Below, in pieces: positions 11,213 through 23,250 of a DNA stretch of 64,000 nucleotides. A model generated the notes under the pieces. That model did not search any database and was not told the DNA's origin. It was given only the letters and a program-made list of their open reading frames with translations. A program made the position numbers and the translations under genes. The stretch comes from Paulownia fortunei (taxonomy: Eukaryota > Streptophyta > Magnoliopsida > Lamiales > Paulowniaceae): positions 9,620,673 through 9,684,672 of the forward strand of contig CM033115.1 in NCBI GenBank assembly GCA_019321725.1. The letters run 5' to 3'. The first letter of the stretch is position 1. Every line of letters begins with the position of its first letter.

Positions 11213-13489
11213 TGTAATGTCCAATTCTCAATTCTCTCCTACATACCCAATAATAAGCATTTTGCATGAATATGCATCTAATCAATGTACATTATCGAAT
11301 TATGGCATACAAATAGCATGATTGCACGAACATGAATAATTGTTATTATATGCTTCAATTATGATTTAACATGCATTAGTTCATGAAATATGAGATCAAA
11401 CTTTCATTTCTTGATTTAACATATTCCTTAAGTGCCCTTTTTGCAGTGAAAAGCTCGGTATCTCGGTTAAGGAAGATTGATGTGTTAAATGACCATGAAA
11501 TGAATTATTTGTATTGCTCCATACTAGTTATATGCTAAAGTGATTAATTGCCTAAATATTTACTTGAAATATGTTACATTTGGCTAAGAACTAAAAGTAT
11601 GCAAAATGGTGCAATTTGATTGGTTGGTTGACTAGGTTGCATAAAACTATTATAAACCGTATTGCACTTGATTATAACACCAAAGTATCAATTTTTGTCA
11701 TCTCCTTATCCCATAAACGTGGCTTTTGGCATACGAAGACACCAAGCATGATGCAACCAATCATCACCCTCTACTTACCTCTCTTTGAAAGGTTAAAGAA
11801 ATCATTTTCATCCATATTTCTTGTGGAAACACCTCAAAAACGACCAGTCCTTATTCTCCTAAGTTTCTCCCAAATTTCTACACTCTCATACTCACAAAAA
11901 TTGAATTCAATCCATAGGAATCCATAGAACACAAGCTTAAATAAATTTCCATTCTTTTAAGCTTGAAAACCATTGATTTTGAAGCTTAAATCCAACTTAA
12001 TCAAGGTATATTCTTTTCCAATGTTTCTTATGATGAATTTGTAGTATCTTGGATGGTTACATATTTTAGTATGCTTTTGTATGATTGAAAACTTAAGTAA
12101 GTTACACTTAAAGCCAAAACCAAGCTAGTTAAGCTAATTTTTAGTAAAATTGATAGTCTTGTGAAATTGCTTAATTTACTTGTTTCTATTGATTTTATAA
12201 TACTTATATTGTATTTGGAAGTTTCTTTGAATGATTGAAAACAATAGTAATTAGTTTGCTTAATTGAAGGGTACAATCAATTTAAGTTAGAACCGAATTT
12301 ACGTCATGTTAATTTAGATTGTGTGCATATTTTAGGGGTTGCCCTAATAATTATATTTAAATTATTAGTTATTTAATGGCTGTCATAATGTTTAATGTCT
12401 TGAATTAGTAGTAAAATATAGAGTATGCATTGTTTTTAAGGTTATGTAATTGATATGAAGTTATTTATAAACTTTAAGTAGAATAGACTAAATGATTTAT
12501 AAAAAAAATATTAAGTGGTACATGATTTGATTATGTTAGGCCTTTAACACATCTTATCTTCTAAAGAGATTGGTCTTTTCACTTGCCACAAAGTGGACAT
12601 GAGGTAAGTTAAAACTTTCATTTGCTGTATCACAAGAATCATATAATATTGTTCATGTTTTAATGTGATTGTTATTATTTGTCAAATGGTATAATGTTTG
12701 ATACATTTATGGTTCATGAAGCATGACACTATTAAGAATATAATGAGGTTTTTTTAAAAAAAAGTATGGTACTTGATTGATGGTCGGGTAGATAAGGGAC
12801 GCAGGAGGGACCGACGGATCCAACAAATGGTGGCAAATACTTGAGGTTGAAAAATCGGTATAGGAAAGCCACAATGAATGAGATAGAATACGGCTAATAC
12901 CTGAGGTTGAAAAACCAAGTATGGAAACCCCGTATTAGTTCTCTTATTGGCCAATCATTATGAAAAGGTTTCGAAAACTACGGTCTATCGCTATTAGTTA
13001 GGTACCACATTTCAAGGGCCCTAAAAAATGATTTATGAATGAAAGTTATTAAATAGAATATTGCATTTAATGATTTATGAGATGTGCATATATGTTATTT
13101 GTTATTGCATAAATTTCATCTTACTGAGTCTTTAGCTCATTAGATTCATGTGATGCAGGTAGAAATGTACAGGTTTAGAGGTTGACTGAGTCTCTAGAGT
13201 AGTCGGACAGAGATTTGTTCATATACCATATTTCGACCTATTTTGTAGTTTATTTTGAAAATTCTATTTTGTTTTTAAATAAGCCGCTCTATTATGGTTT
13301 TATAAACAGATGTACTCAGTTTTGATATATGTATATGGTGTGTTTAAAACGATTCAAGTTCTTTTTCTTATAGCTAAAAATGGGAACTTTTATTAAAACC
13401 ATAACTCTAGTAATGATGAAAAAATAACATTTCTTGACTTAACTGTATCAGCTTGTTTAGGCCCTGCAGTTAGGTTAAGGGGTGTTACA
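11213..13489 (+). repeat. Tekay 5' LTR (2277 bp)
   Basis: Starts TGTAATGTCC and ends GGTGTTACA; matched by the 3' LTR at 18117-20414. Open frames at 11616-11927 (+), 12028-12276 (-) and 12754-12954 (-) recur at the same places in the other LTR and look like chance frames. The promoter and polyadenylation signals of the element should lie here, but I cannot place them. Confidence 0.95.
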
Positions 13490-13494
13490 GTTTG

Positions 13495-13506
13495 TGGTAT
13501 CAGAGC
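13495..13506 (+). promoter_or_regulatory. Primer-binding site, initiator tRNA-Met
   Basis: TGGTATCAGAGC lies five bases after the 5' LTR. It is complementary to the 3' end of plant initiator methionine tRNA, the usual primer for first-strand synthesis in this superfamily. Confidence 0.95.
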
Positions 13507-13697
13507 GGAAGTTTAGTCGTTCCTGTAGACAGAAGAAGGCATATGAACACATCCTGGCTGGGAAGCTCGGTCAACTACTTGTTTATTTGATTATATTTCA
13601 TTCCATGTTACTGTCATGATTATGCATTTATTATTGGTTAATGAATAGAATGAGATTGGGTAATGCATATCAGGTTATAGCACTAAAAAGGAAGACA

Positions 13698-14660
13698 ATG
13701 GATGATCATGAAGGTAATCATAGTGTGGTGGATAATTTGACTGATCTCATTCAACAACAAACTAAAATGTATGGTGAGCAGATACAATAATTGCTAGATA
13801 TGCAACAAAGAACCCAAGAACAGAATCAGTGACTTCCTCCACCACAAGCCGACAAGATCCTTCACAGGCTGTATATGAGAAGTTTAGAAAGATGGAACCT
13901 GTTGATTTTACTGGTGGGTCTGATCCTATGGTTGCAGAGGAATGGGTTAAATCATTAGATACTATCTTTGACTACATGAGAATTGATGATGCTGAGAAGC
14001 TACTCTGTGCAATCTTCTTGTTGAAGAAGGATGCTAGAACTGGTGGGAAGGAGCTAAACTTACAGTGAATATGGAAGAGCTAACTTAGGAGAGGTTTAAA
14101 ATAATATTTTATGATACGTATTTCACTAGAGATGCTAGGTCGCTCAAAGTAAAAGAATTTTTGGAGTTAAAACAATGAGGGATGTCTGTATATGATTATG
14201 TGAGAAAATTTGAACAGGGTTCCAAGTACGTGCCATACATCGCTAGAGACAACAATGAGAAGATGGATCATTTCTTGAGGGGCATTAATCCTGAAATTAG
14301 AAGAGATGTGAGAATGTCTTCAGTAACAGAGTTTAGAGAACTGGTGGACAAGGCTTTGATGGCTAACTTAGATGAGAAAGAGATTGAGAAATTCCATCAA
14401 CAAAAGAAGCAAGTATTCACTCCCAGAAATCTGAATCAGTGGAAGAAAGGAGAGCAAAAATCAAACCAAGGGAATAAAAAGCATCCTAGAGTTAGGCAGA
14501 CTTCTACTACAGTTGAAAGGCCTAAATGTGCTAAGTGTGGGAAGAATCATTTTGGGGAATGCTATAGTGGTACTAATCGTTGTTTTAAATGTAAAAAGCC
14601 TGGACATATAGCAAAGAATTGCCCAACAGTGCAAGGGAAAGTTCAGGGAAGAGTGTATGC
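13698..14660 (+). pseudogene. Tekay gag (capsid and nucleocapsid), broken
   Basis: The reading begins with an ATG at 13698 and is broken by a stop near 13791 and a frameshift before 13829. It continues through a capsid part containing [20 protein letters not shown], then stops near 14067-14089 and at 14175. The last part, from 14182, carries [16 protein letters not shown], a typical gag helix. Two cysteine clusters follow: [12 protein letters not shown] and, at 14581-14622, [14 protein letters not shown], a canonical CX2CX4HX4C knuckle that binds RNA. The normal role is to form the intracellular particle. Confidence 0.9.
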
Positions 14661-15100
14661 AATGACACAAGAACAAGCCGATGCAGATGCTTCCGTAGTC
14701 ACAGGTACTATTTTAATTTCTGGGATACCTGTAATTGCATTGATAGATTCTGGATCTACGCATTCATTTGCATCATGTGCATTTGTGAGAAAATTGGGCA
14801 TTACACCAGATTTATTAAAAGTAAGGTACAGTGTGACTGTTCCATCTGGGGAAGAAATGGATTCCAACCAAATGTTAAGGGCTTGTTCTATTCAGATTAG
14901 TGATAGAACTCTCTATGCAGATCTTGTTGTTTTACCGATGCCAAATTTTGAGGTTATTCTGGGTATGGATTGGCTTACCAAATATCATGCAACAATTGAT
15001 TGTAATAAGAAGATTGTGATTTTTCAGCCACCTGGGAAGAACAGTTTATGTTTAATGGTATCTCATTCTCACGGTCCTTACCAATTATATCTGCTTTGAA
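14661..15100 (+). pseudogene. Tekay aspartic protease domain
   Basis: The domain follows the zinc knuckle in the same open frame (14182-15099). The active site [13 protein letters not shown] is at about 14737-14775 and the flap-side motif VILGMDWL at about 14953-14976. It would release gag and pol proteins from the polyprotein. The frame closes at 15097-15099, just before the linker to reverse transcriptase, so pol is separated from gag by a stop and a frame change. Confidence 0.9.
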
Positions 15101-15124
15101 AGCTCAAAAGATGTTGAATAAAGG

Positions 15125-16577
15125 TTGTGTTGGATATTTGGCAAGTATTCTGACACCTCAGTTGAAGCACAATTGAAGCCAGAAAATATAGATGTGGTTC
15201 AAGAATTTCTTGAGGTATTTTCAAATGATTTATCGAGACTACCACCGAATCGAGAGATCGAATTTGTGATTGATGTTATGCCAGGAACTACTCCTATTTC
15301 TAAAGCACTATACCGAATGGCACCAACAGAATTGAAAGAGTTAAAAGTTCAATTGCAAGAATTACTTGATAAGGGTTTTATTCGCCCTAGTTATTCTCCT
15401 TGGGGAGCACCTGTGTTGTTCGTGAAAAAGAAAGATGGTACAGTGCAGTTGTACATTGATTATAGAGAGTTGAATAAAATAACAATCAAGAATAAGTATC
15501 CACTCCCAAGAATAGATGATTTATTTGATCAATTGCAGGGAGCATCTGTATTTTCTAAGATTGATTTACGCTCTGGGTATCATCAATTGAAGATCAAGGA
15601 AGAAGATATACTAAAGACTGCATTCCGAACAAGGTATGGACATTTTGAATTTCTAGTGATGCCTTTCGATTTAACCAATGCCCCTGCAGCTTATGGATCT
15701 AATGAATAGGGTGTTCAAGCAATATCTCGATAAATTTGTGATTGTGTTTATTGATGACATCCTAATTTATTCACGTGATAAAGAAGAGCACAAGGAACAT
15801 TTGAAGATTGCGCTGCAAGTTCTTAAAGAAAAACAGTTGTATGCTAAATTCAAAAAGTGTAAGTTTTGGCTTGAACAAGTGGTATTCCTAGGTCATGTAG
15901 TATTAAAGGATGGTATTTCTGTTGATCCGAGCAAGGTAGAAGCTGTCATTAAGTGGCCAACACCAACAAATATATCAGAAGTAAGGAGTTTCTTGGGATT
16001 AGCAGAGTACTATCGATAATTTGTTCAAGGGTTTTCAAAGATAGCAACTCCAATGACAATATTGACAATAAAGAATGTGAAGTTCTTGTGGACCAATGCT
16101 TGTGAAAGAAGTTTTGAAGAATTGAAACAAAAATTGACTACAGCTCCTGTTCTTACCATTCCAACTGGAATTGGTGGATTCGTGGTGTATAGCGACGCTT
16201 CAAAAAATGGTTTGGGTGCTATTTTGATGCAAAATGGGAAGGTTATTGCCTATGCTTCAAGGCAATTGAAGGAATATGAAAAGAATTATCCAACCCATGA
16301 TTTGGAACTTGCTGCTGTGGTTTTTACCTTGAAAATTTGGAGACATTATTTGTATGGTGAGAAATGTGAGATATACACAGATCATAAGAGTTTGAAGTAC
16401 TTCTTTACCCAAAAAGAATTGAATATGAGACAAAGAAGATGGTTAGAACTTGTGAAGGATTATGATTGTGTGGTCAACTATCATCCTGGTAAAGCGAATG
16501 TGGTTGCAGATGCATTGAGCAGAAAATTCACGTCTTCTCTTTTTGTTATACAAAAGTCAATATTACTGGATTTGTAG
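15125..16577 (+). pseudogene. Tekay reverse transcriptase and RNase H, broken
   Basis: The RT part shows [15 protein letters not shown], the [15 protein letters not shown] block, [20 protein letters not shown] and the catalytic FIDD box at about 15749-15760. One missing base near 15693 shifts the frame in the middle of the palm, and a stop at 16017-16019 cuts it again. RNase H follows, with [12 protein letters not shown], a [12 protein letters not shown] helix and [10 protein letters not shown], ending in [11 protein letters not shown]. The stop at 16575 cuts off integrase. The residues are otherwise well kept, so inactivation is by a few lesions. Confidence 0.93.
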
Positions 16578-16619
16578 AGATTAGAGCTTGAAATTGTACC
16601 TAAAGAGAAAAAGTGTTTA

Positions 16620-17912
16620 TTGTCAGTCTTAGTGTTGAGACCTGCATTTCAAGATAGAATTAGAAAAGGTCAAAAGGTGGACACGCATTTGTGTAGATTG
16701 AAAAGAATGATTGAGGCTGGAAAGAGGCCAGACTTCTCTATTACTGATGATGGGATTATTCGATATAAAGGGAGACTATGTGTGCCGTTTGACAAGGCCA
16801 TGAAAGGAGATATTTTAGAAGAAACTCATACTACTCCTTACTCAGTACACCTAGGTAGCACAAAAATGTATAAGGACTTACAACAACATTATTGGTGGCC
16901 TAAAATGAAGAGAGATATAGCAAAATTTGTGGTTGAATGTCTAACTTGTCAACAAGTTAAGATTGAACATCAAAGACCATCAGGGTTGTTGAAACCTCTA
17001 TTGATTCCAGAGTGGAAATGGGAGCACATTACAATGGGCTTTGTGCTTGGATTACCTAGAACACAAAAGGGGTATAATTTCATATGGGTGATTGTTGATA
17101 GATTAACTAAATCAGCCAATTTTCTTCCAGTGAAATCCACATACAATATGGACCAGTATGCTCAACAATATATTAAAGAGATAGTCAGGTTACATGGGGT
17201 GCCAGTTTCAATAGTGTCTGACAGAGATCCTAAATTTACATCTACATTTTGGAAGAGCTTACATAGTGCTATAGGAACGAAACTTGCATTCAGTACAGCA
17301 TTTCATCCATAAAGTGACGGGCAATCAGAAAGGGTTATTCAGATATTAGAGGATATGTTAAGAGCTTGTGTGCTAGATTTTCAAAGGAGTTGGGATGCAA
17401 AGCTTCCATTAGTGGAGTTTACTTATAATAATAGCTACCAATCAACAATTGGAATTGTGCCTTATGAAGTATTGTATGGAAGAAAATGTAGATCTCCAGT
17501 TCATTGGAATGAAGTTGGAGAACGAAGCCTACTTGGTCCAGAAATAGTTCAACATACCGCTAAGGTAGTGGATAAGATACGAGAGAGAATGAAGATTGCG
17601 CAGAGCAGACAAAAAAGTTTTGTAGATAAACAGAGAAAAGATCTAGAATTTTTCATTGGGGATCATGTGTTCTTAAAAATAGCTCCCATGAAAGGTGTTA
17701 TGAGATTTGGAAAGAAAGAAAAACTCAGCCCAAGGTATGTCGGCCCATTCGAGATTCTCGAAAGAGTTGGTGATAAAGCTTATAAAATGGCCTTACCTCC
17801 ATCATTATCCACTATTCACAATGTTTTCCATGTGTCTATGTTGAGAAAGTACATTTCAAACCCTTCTCATGTGTTGAGTTATGAACCGTTGGAATTGACT
17901 CTCATGATTTAG
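16620..17912 (+). pseudogene. Tekay integrase, broken by one stop
   Basis: The zinc-binding N-terminus has HTTPYSVHLGSTKMYKDL followed by VECLTCQQVK. The DDE core includes IWVIVDRLTKSANF, SIVSDRDPKF and a SDGQSERVIQ region supplying the last acidic residue. A TAA at 17310-17312, just before SDGQSER, splits the core. The C-terminal part has RYVGPFEILERVG, the GPF module, and the HNVFHVSMLRKY motif. The enzyme would insert the cDNA into chromatin. Confidence 0.92.
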
Positions 17913-18092
17913 CCTATGAAGAGAAACCAGTGCAAATTTTAGATCTGAAGAAAAAAGAGTTGAGAACAAAAAAGATTCAACTTGTTAAAGTATTATAGAG
18001 GAATCATTCTGTAGAAGAGGCCACATTGGAAAGAGAAGAAGAAATGCATAGCAAGTATCTGAAATTATTTGGTACGTCAAATTTCGAGGACG
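17913..18092 (+). pseudogene. Tekay chromodomain-like tail
   Basis: Beyond the stop at 17910, a different frame reads EEKPVQILDLKKKELRTKK, then a VKVL-stop-RNHSVEEATLERE piece and a final KYLKLFG. This is the degenerate chromodomain (CR type) found at the integrase end of Tekay-type chromoviruses, which directs insertion to heterochromatin. A TAG stands where a Trp codon is usual. Confidence 0.75.
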
Positions 18093-18102
18093 AAATTTTT
18101 AT

Positions 18103-18116
18103 AAGGAAGGAAGGAT
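18103..18116 (+). promoter_or_regulatory. Gypsy polypurine tract
   Basis: AAGGAAGGAAGGAT directly precedes the 3' LTR and is the expected primer site for second-strand synthesis. Confidence 0.9.
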
Positions 18117-20414
18117 TGTAATGCCCAATTCTCAATTCTCTCCTACATAGCCAATAATAAGCATTTTGCATGAATATGCATCTAATTAATGTGCATTATC
18201 GAATTATGGCATACAAATAGCATGATTGCACGAACATGAATAATTATTATTATATGCTTTAGTTATGATTTCACATGCATTAGTTCATGAAATATGATAT
18301 CAAACTTTCATTTCTTGATTTAACATATTCCTTAAGTGCCTTTTTGCAGTGAAAAGCTCAGTATCTCGGTTAAGAAAGATTGATGTATTGAATGACCATG
18401 AAATAAATTATTTGTATTGCTACATACTAGTTATATGCTAAAGTGATTAATTGCCTAAATATTTACTTGAAATATGTTACATTTGGCTAAGAACTAAAAG
18501 TATGCAAAATGGTGCAATTTGATTGGTTGGTTGACTAGGTTGCATAAAACCATTATAAACCGCATTGTACTTGATTATAATACCAAAGTATCAATTTTTG
18601 TCATCTCCTTAGCCCATAAACATGGCTTTTGGCATGAGAAGACACCAAGCATGATGCAACCAATCATCACCCTCCACTTACCTCTCTTTGAAAGGTCAAA
18701 GAAATCATTTTCATCCATATTTCTTGTGGAAGCACCTCAAAAATGACCAGCCCTTATTCTCCTAAGTTTATCCCAAATTTCTACACTCTCATACTCATAA
18801 AAATTGAATTCAATCCATAGGAATCCATAGAACACAAGCTAGAACAAGTTTCCATCCTTTTAAGCTTGAAAACCGTTGATTTTGAAGCTTAAATCCAACT
18901 TAATCAAGGTATATTCTTTTTCAATGTTTCTTATGATGAATTTGTAGTATCTTGGATGGTTACATGTTTTAGTATGCTTTTGTATGATTGAAAACTTAAG
19001 TAAGTTACCTTTGAAGCCAAAACCAAGCTAGTTAAGCTAATTTTTAGCAAAATTGATAGTCTTGTGAAGTTTCTTAATTTACTTGTTTCTATTGATTTTG
19101 TAATGCTTATATTGTGTTTGGAAGTTTCTTTGAATGATTGAAAACAATAGTAATTAGTTTGCTTAATTGAAGGGTACAATCAATTTAAGTTAGAATCGAA
19201 TTTACGTCATATTAATTTGGATTGTGTGCATGTTTTAGGGGTTGCCCTAATAATTATGTTTAAATTATTAGTTATTTAATGGCTGCCCTAATGTTTAATG
19301 TCTTGAATTAGTAGTAAAATATGGAGTATGCATTGTTTTTAAGGTTATGTAATTGATATGAATTTGTTTACAAAAGATTGAAAAATGTATATGAACTTTA
19401 ACTAAAATAGACTAAATGATTTATAAAAAGGATATTAAGTGGTACATGATTTGATTATGTTAGGCCTTTAACACATCCTATCTTCCAAAGAGATTGGTCT
19501 TTTCACTTGCCACAAAGTGGACTTGAGGTAAGTTGAAACTTTCATTTGCTGTATCACAAGAATCATATAATATTGTTCATGTTTTAATGTGATTGTTATT
19601 ATTTGTCAAATGATATAATGTTTGATACATTTATGATTCATGAAGCATGACACTATTAAAAATATAATGAGGTTTTTAAAAAAGAAAGTATGGTACTTGA
19701 TTGATGGTCGGGTAGACAAGGGACGCGGTAGGGACCGGCGGACCCAACAAATGGTGGCAAATACTTGAGGTTGAAAAACCGGTATAGAAAAGCCACAATG
19801 AATGAGATAGAATACGGCTAATACCTGAGCTTGAAAGACCAAGTATGGAAACCCCGTATTAGTTCTCTTATTGGCCAATCATTATGAACAGGTTCCAAAA
19901 ACTACGGTCTATCGCTATTAGTTAGGTACCACACTTCAAAGGCCTTAAAAAATGATTTATGAATGAAAGTTATTAAATAGAATATTGCATTTAATGATTT
20001 ATGAGATGTGTATATATGTTATTTGTTATTGCATCAGTTTCATCTTACTGAGCCTTTAACTCATTAGATTTATGTGATGCAGGTGGAAATGAATAGGTTT
20101 AGAGGTTGATTGAGTCTCTAGAGCGGCCGGACAGAGATTTGTTCATATGCCATCCTTCGACCTGTTTTGTAGTTTATTTTGAAAATTTTGTTTTATTTTT
20201 AAATAAGCCGCTCTGTTATGGTTTTGTAAACAGATATACTCAGTTTTGATATATGCATATGGTGTGTTTAAAACGATTCAAGTTCTTTTTCTTATAGCTA
20301 AAAATGGGAACTATTATTAAAAACCATAACTCTAGTAATGATGAAAAATTAACATTTCTTGACTTAACTGTATCATCTTGTTTAGGCCCTGCTGTTAGGT
20401 TAAGGAGTGTTACA
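18117..20414 (+). repeat. Tekay 3' LTR (2298 bp)
   Basis: Starts TGTAATGCCC and ends GAGTGTTACA. It is collinear with the 5' LTR, with scattered substitutions and a roughly 20-bp insertion near 19360-19385 absent from the 5' copy. Confidence 0.95.
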
Positions 20415-20419
20415 GGCTA
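20415..20419. repeat. Right target-site duplication GGCTA
   Basis: Directly follows the gypsy 3' LTR and matches 11208-11212. Confidence 0.95.
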
Positions 20420-20620
20420 GCAATCGATTGTTTCAATCCCTACAACAACCAAAGTGTATTGAAAGATATAAATCAAAAATATTTTAATTTATTTATTACA
20501 TCATTGAAAATTACGAGATCTTAAAAAATCGCATCGAATCTGGGGTACTGCTGTAATTGTTATAGCATGTTATTTTTTTAATTTTTTTTATTTCCATTGC
20601 ACATATCCCGAGATCACACA
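20420..20620 (+). mobile_element. Ty1/copia 5' LTR, right remnant
   Basis: This is the remainder of the LTR split by the gypsy element. It contains GGGGTACTGCTGTAA at about 20542-20556, the inverted complement of the 3' LTR start TGTTATAGCAGTACCC. That is the terminal inverted repeat expected of an LTR, although more bases follow before the primer site. The exact right edge is uncertain because the 3' LTR is truncated and cannot be used for comparison. Confidence 0.7.
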
Positions 20621-20630
20621 AACCCAACAG

Positions 20631-20642
20631 TGGATTAGAGCA
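20631..20642 (+). promoter_or_regulatory. Degenerate copia primer-binding site
   Basis: TGGATTAGAGCA resembles the initiator tRNA-Met site TGGTATCAGAGC but has lost bases in the middle. Its position just after the LTR supports the reading. Confidence 0.7.
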
Positions 20643-22037
20643 ATGGTTTGCACAATTCCAATCGGATTCGATTTATGTCTGTGAATGTAATTGTTAAACT
20701 CTAATTAATTTTTTGTATTTCTGATTGTGAGAAAATTATTTTGTAATTTTATTTAATCATTAATTAATGAAATGATGCAAAAATGCGCAAGTTGGATGTG
20801 CATACAAATGTTGCATACATGAACCGAGCCTACGCGCATTGCCCATGCACCGGCAATATAGAAAGTACATGTCGTGTACACTTGCTGCACAAGGCTACTG
20901 AGCGAAGGGGTTGTTGGACAGCCCATCATGTTAATTATAGAAATTGATTTTTCAATTTTTTAATAAAAGTGTTAATTTTAAAATTTTGAAAAATGGTTTT
21001 TCTTGAAAATTCAAGATTTTATCCCATGTCCTAAAATTACAATTTACATGGATGGTAAATTTACATGCTTTAATAAATTTATGTGATGTTTTTTGTGGAG
21101 CATTTTAGACTAATATAATTGAATTTATTTATTTTTAGGATTTTAGAATGGAGTCTGCTATTCTCTTATTTTTTCCTTGTATGTACTTTACATTTTTAAA
21201 ATGAGAGTAGAATAGAGTGAGATTTTTCTTTTTGTTTTTGGTAGGCAAGAAGAAGAACCGAGACAAAGAATCAAGAGAAGGTCCATGAATGAATGGAATA
21301 TATTCATGTAATATTACCCTTAGATTGACCTATATCCATTTTTGATCAAATAGATCGCATAAGATTGACCCATGATCATCCAGATTATGTATATATTATA
21401 TGCATGCGTAGGGTTTATTTAATGTTTTTAAATAATATGCTTGTTGTCAATTGAATGCAAACACATTAAATAAATTAAAATTTAAATTGATGAGGTCTTG
21501 GTTAAAATAAATACCCTACTTGAAATAAAAATCAAGTAAATGAAATTTTAAATTTTGATTTCAAACAAATATGGATAAAATTAGGTTAGACCCAATATTT
21601 CATGTCTACCATTAAAAAGTAGTTGACATGACGATGCTACCTTACTTTTTCATTGGCCATGAGTCGTGGAATGTTTTGATGCTCTATCTACATGGAGGTT
21701 TGATATATCTTGCTTGACACTCAATACCTATGAGCTCATAAAATTGAGCTATATGGGAAGAAGTGAGGTAAAATATCTTGAGGTTTGCATGGAGATGCAA
21801 TTGTTAAAAGTAACTATCTTTCAATATGTTTTATGGGCTCATAAAGTTGGGGCATACGACATATTGACTGGGCATTAAGCCCACTAGAAAATAAGATTTC
21901 CTAAATTACCATTAGGGGTGATAGAATTCGAACAAAATAGTGGGAGACATTTATTGCTAAAGACCTTGATATAAATGAATATATTTTTGAAAGAATGCTA
22001 ATTTTCTGTCTTATTTAAATTTGTAAATTATCTATAA
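20643..22037 (+). other. Copia leader, non-coding
   Basis: About 1.4 kb lies between the primer site and gag. I see only short open frames without family resemblance (for example 21666-21878). A long leader is not unusual for copia elements with long LTRs. Confidence 0.5.
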
Positions 22038-22830
22038 ATGGCTAAAAATCCACTTGCATCAATTCTAGACACTAATAAATTAACTAGTCCTAATTATGCC
22101 AATTGGTTGAGAAACCTTCAGATTATTCTGCAGTCCGAAAAGAGAGATTACATACATGATGTGATCCGGCCGACGGACGCCACTAAGTAGGAGCTTGAGG
22201 ATTATCACAAGCTCATTGATGATGATTTGCAAGCTCAAGGCTATATGATAGCATCAATATCAAATGAATTGCAGAGGCAACATCAACATATGGCATATGC
22301 TGTCTATATTCACCTTCATCTAAAGGAGTTGTATGTTGAACATATTAGGCATGCGAGATATCAAATCTCAAAAGAGTTTATTAGGACCCGTATGATGAAG
22401 GGCTCTTCAGTCCATTATCATGGATTGAAGATGAGATAGGCTTGATAGAAAGGCTCAAATTACTTGGAGTCATTATGGATAACAAGCTCTATTTGGATCT
22501 CATCCTGCATTCTTTGTCTCCATTGTTTGACACCTTCGTTATCAACTTCAACATGCATAAAATGAAAACTAGCCTTGATGAGTTGGTTAAGCTATTGAAG
22601 ACTGTTAAGTCCACTATGAAGAAGGACAAACCAGTTATGCTTGTTGGATCTTCATCCAACTCAAAAACTGCAAAGCCAAAAGGAAGAAGGGGAGAGGAAA
22701 GTGTTTCTCAAAGTCCAAAGGCAATTGGTGGTGTCTTTAAGAGTTCCAACAAGACTGATGACAAGTGCCACTACTGAGACAAAACTGGGCATTAGAAGAG
22801 GAACTGCAAGGAAAACCTTGTGAGCTTGAA
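22038..22830 (+). pseudogene. Copia gag, broken
   Basis: It starts at an ATG with MAKNPLASILDTNKLTSPNY, the usual opening of this gag family, followed by NYANWLRNLQIILQSEKRDY. A TAG near 22188 and a frame change near 22440 interrupt it. The middle part has ASISNELQRQHQHM and the later part LYLDLILHSLSPLFDTF. The C-terminal zinc knuckle at about 22767-22810 is dead: the second Cys position reads TGA and a TAG lies between the His and the last Cys. Gag normally packages element RNA. Confidence 0.88.
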
Positions 22831-23250
22831 GAGTTCAGGTATTTATTTTGATGAAGTTAACTTATCAGTTAACAATGTTTCTTCGGTATTAGATACCTAA
22901 TGTGAATCTCATTTATACAATAATTTGCAGATGATGGCAAGAAACAAAAAGCTAAGTAGATGAGAGACATTCTTGTAGCTAGGAAATAGAGTAAAAGTTG
23001 CTACATTAGCTATAAGAAGTGTTAACTTAGCTTTAGTTTTAAACAATTGTCTTTATGTTCCAGAGATAGTTAAGAACATTATCTCAATTCCTATTTTGGA
23101 TGGGGAAGGTTTTAGTTTTTCAATAAAACATAGAAGTTGTTCTAATTTTAGAGATCAGTTCTGATTACCTCTGGCATATTGATGGATAGTTTATATTCTA
23201 TTATTCCCCATAACTTTTTTTTCATGTTCAACAAAATAAAAGAAAAATAG
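22831..23250 (+). pseudogene. Copia protease region, barely recognisable
   Basis: Between gag and integrase, where copia protease belongs, only scattered pieces can be read, such as ALVLNNCLYVPEIVKNI at about 23030-23080. That wording is typical of the end of copia protease. I cannot find the active-site DSG motif; it is lost or too diverged. Confidence 0.5.

Larger units (their letters stand above)
11213..20414 (+). mobile_element. Complete Ty3/gypsy element, chromovirus Tekay/Del type, inactive
   Basis: A 9.2-kb element bounded by TG...CA LTRs and the 5-bp duplication GGCTA. The order LTR, primer-binding site, gag with zinc knuckles, protease, reverse transcriptase, RNase H, integrase, chromodomain-like tail, purine tract, LTR is that of Ty3/gypsy. 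RT wording and the late tail with a degenerate chromodomain point to the Tekay (Del) clade. Stop codons near 13791, 14089, 14175, 16017, 16575 and 17310 and frameshifts near 13825 and 15693 make it non-autonomous. The first 82 LTR bases differ at four positions, so the insertion is not recent. Confidence 0.95.

Noticed and set aside
11616..12954. Frames inside the gypsy LTRs (also 18519-19878)
   Set aside because: They recur only because the LTRs are repeats; lengths differ between copies because of stops, and no domain is visible.
14461..14900. Frames overlapping the gypsy gag and protease in other frames
   Set aside because: Shadows of the gag-protease reading.
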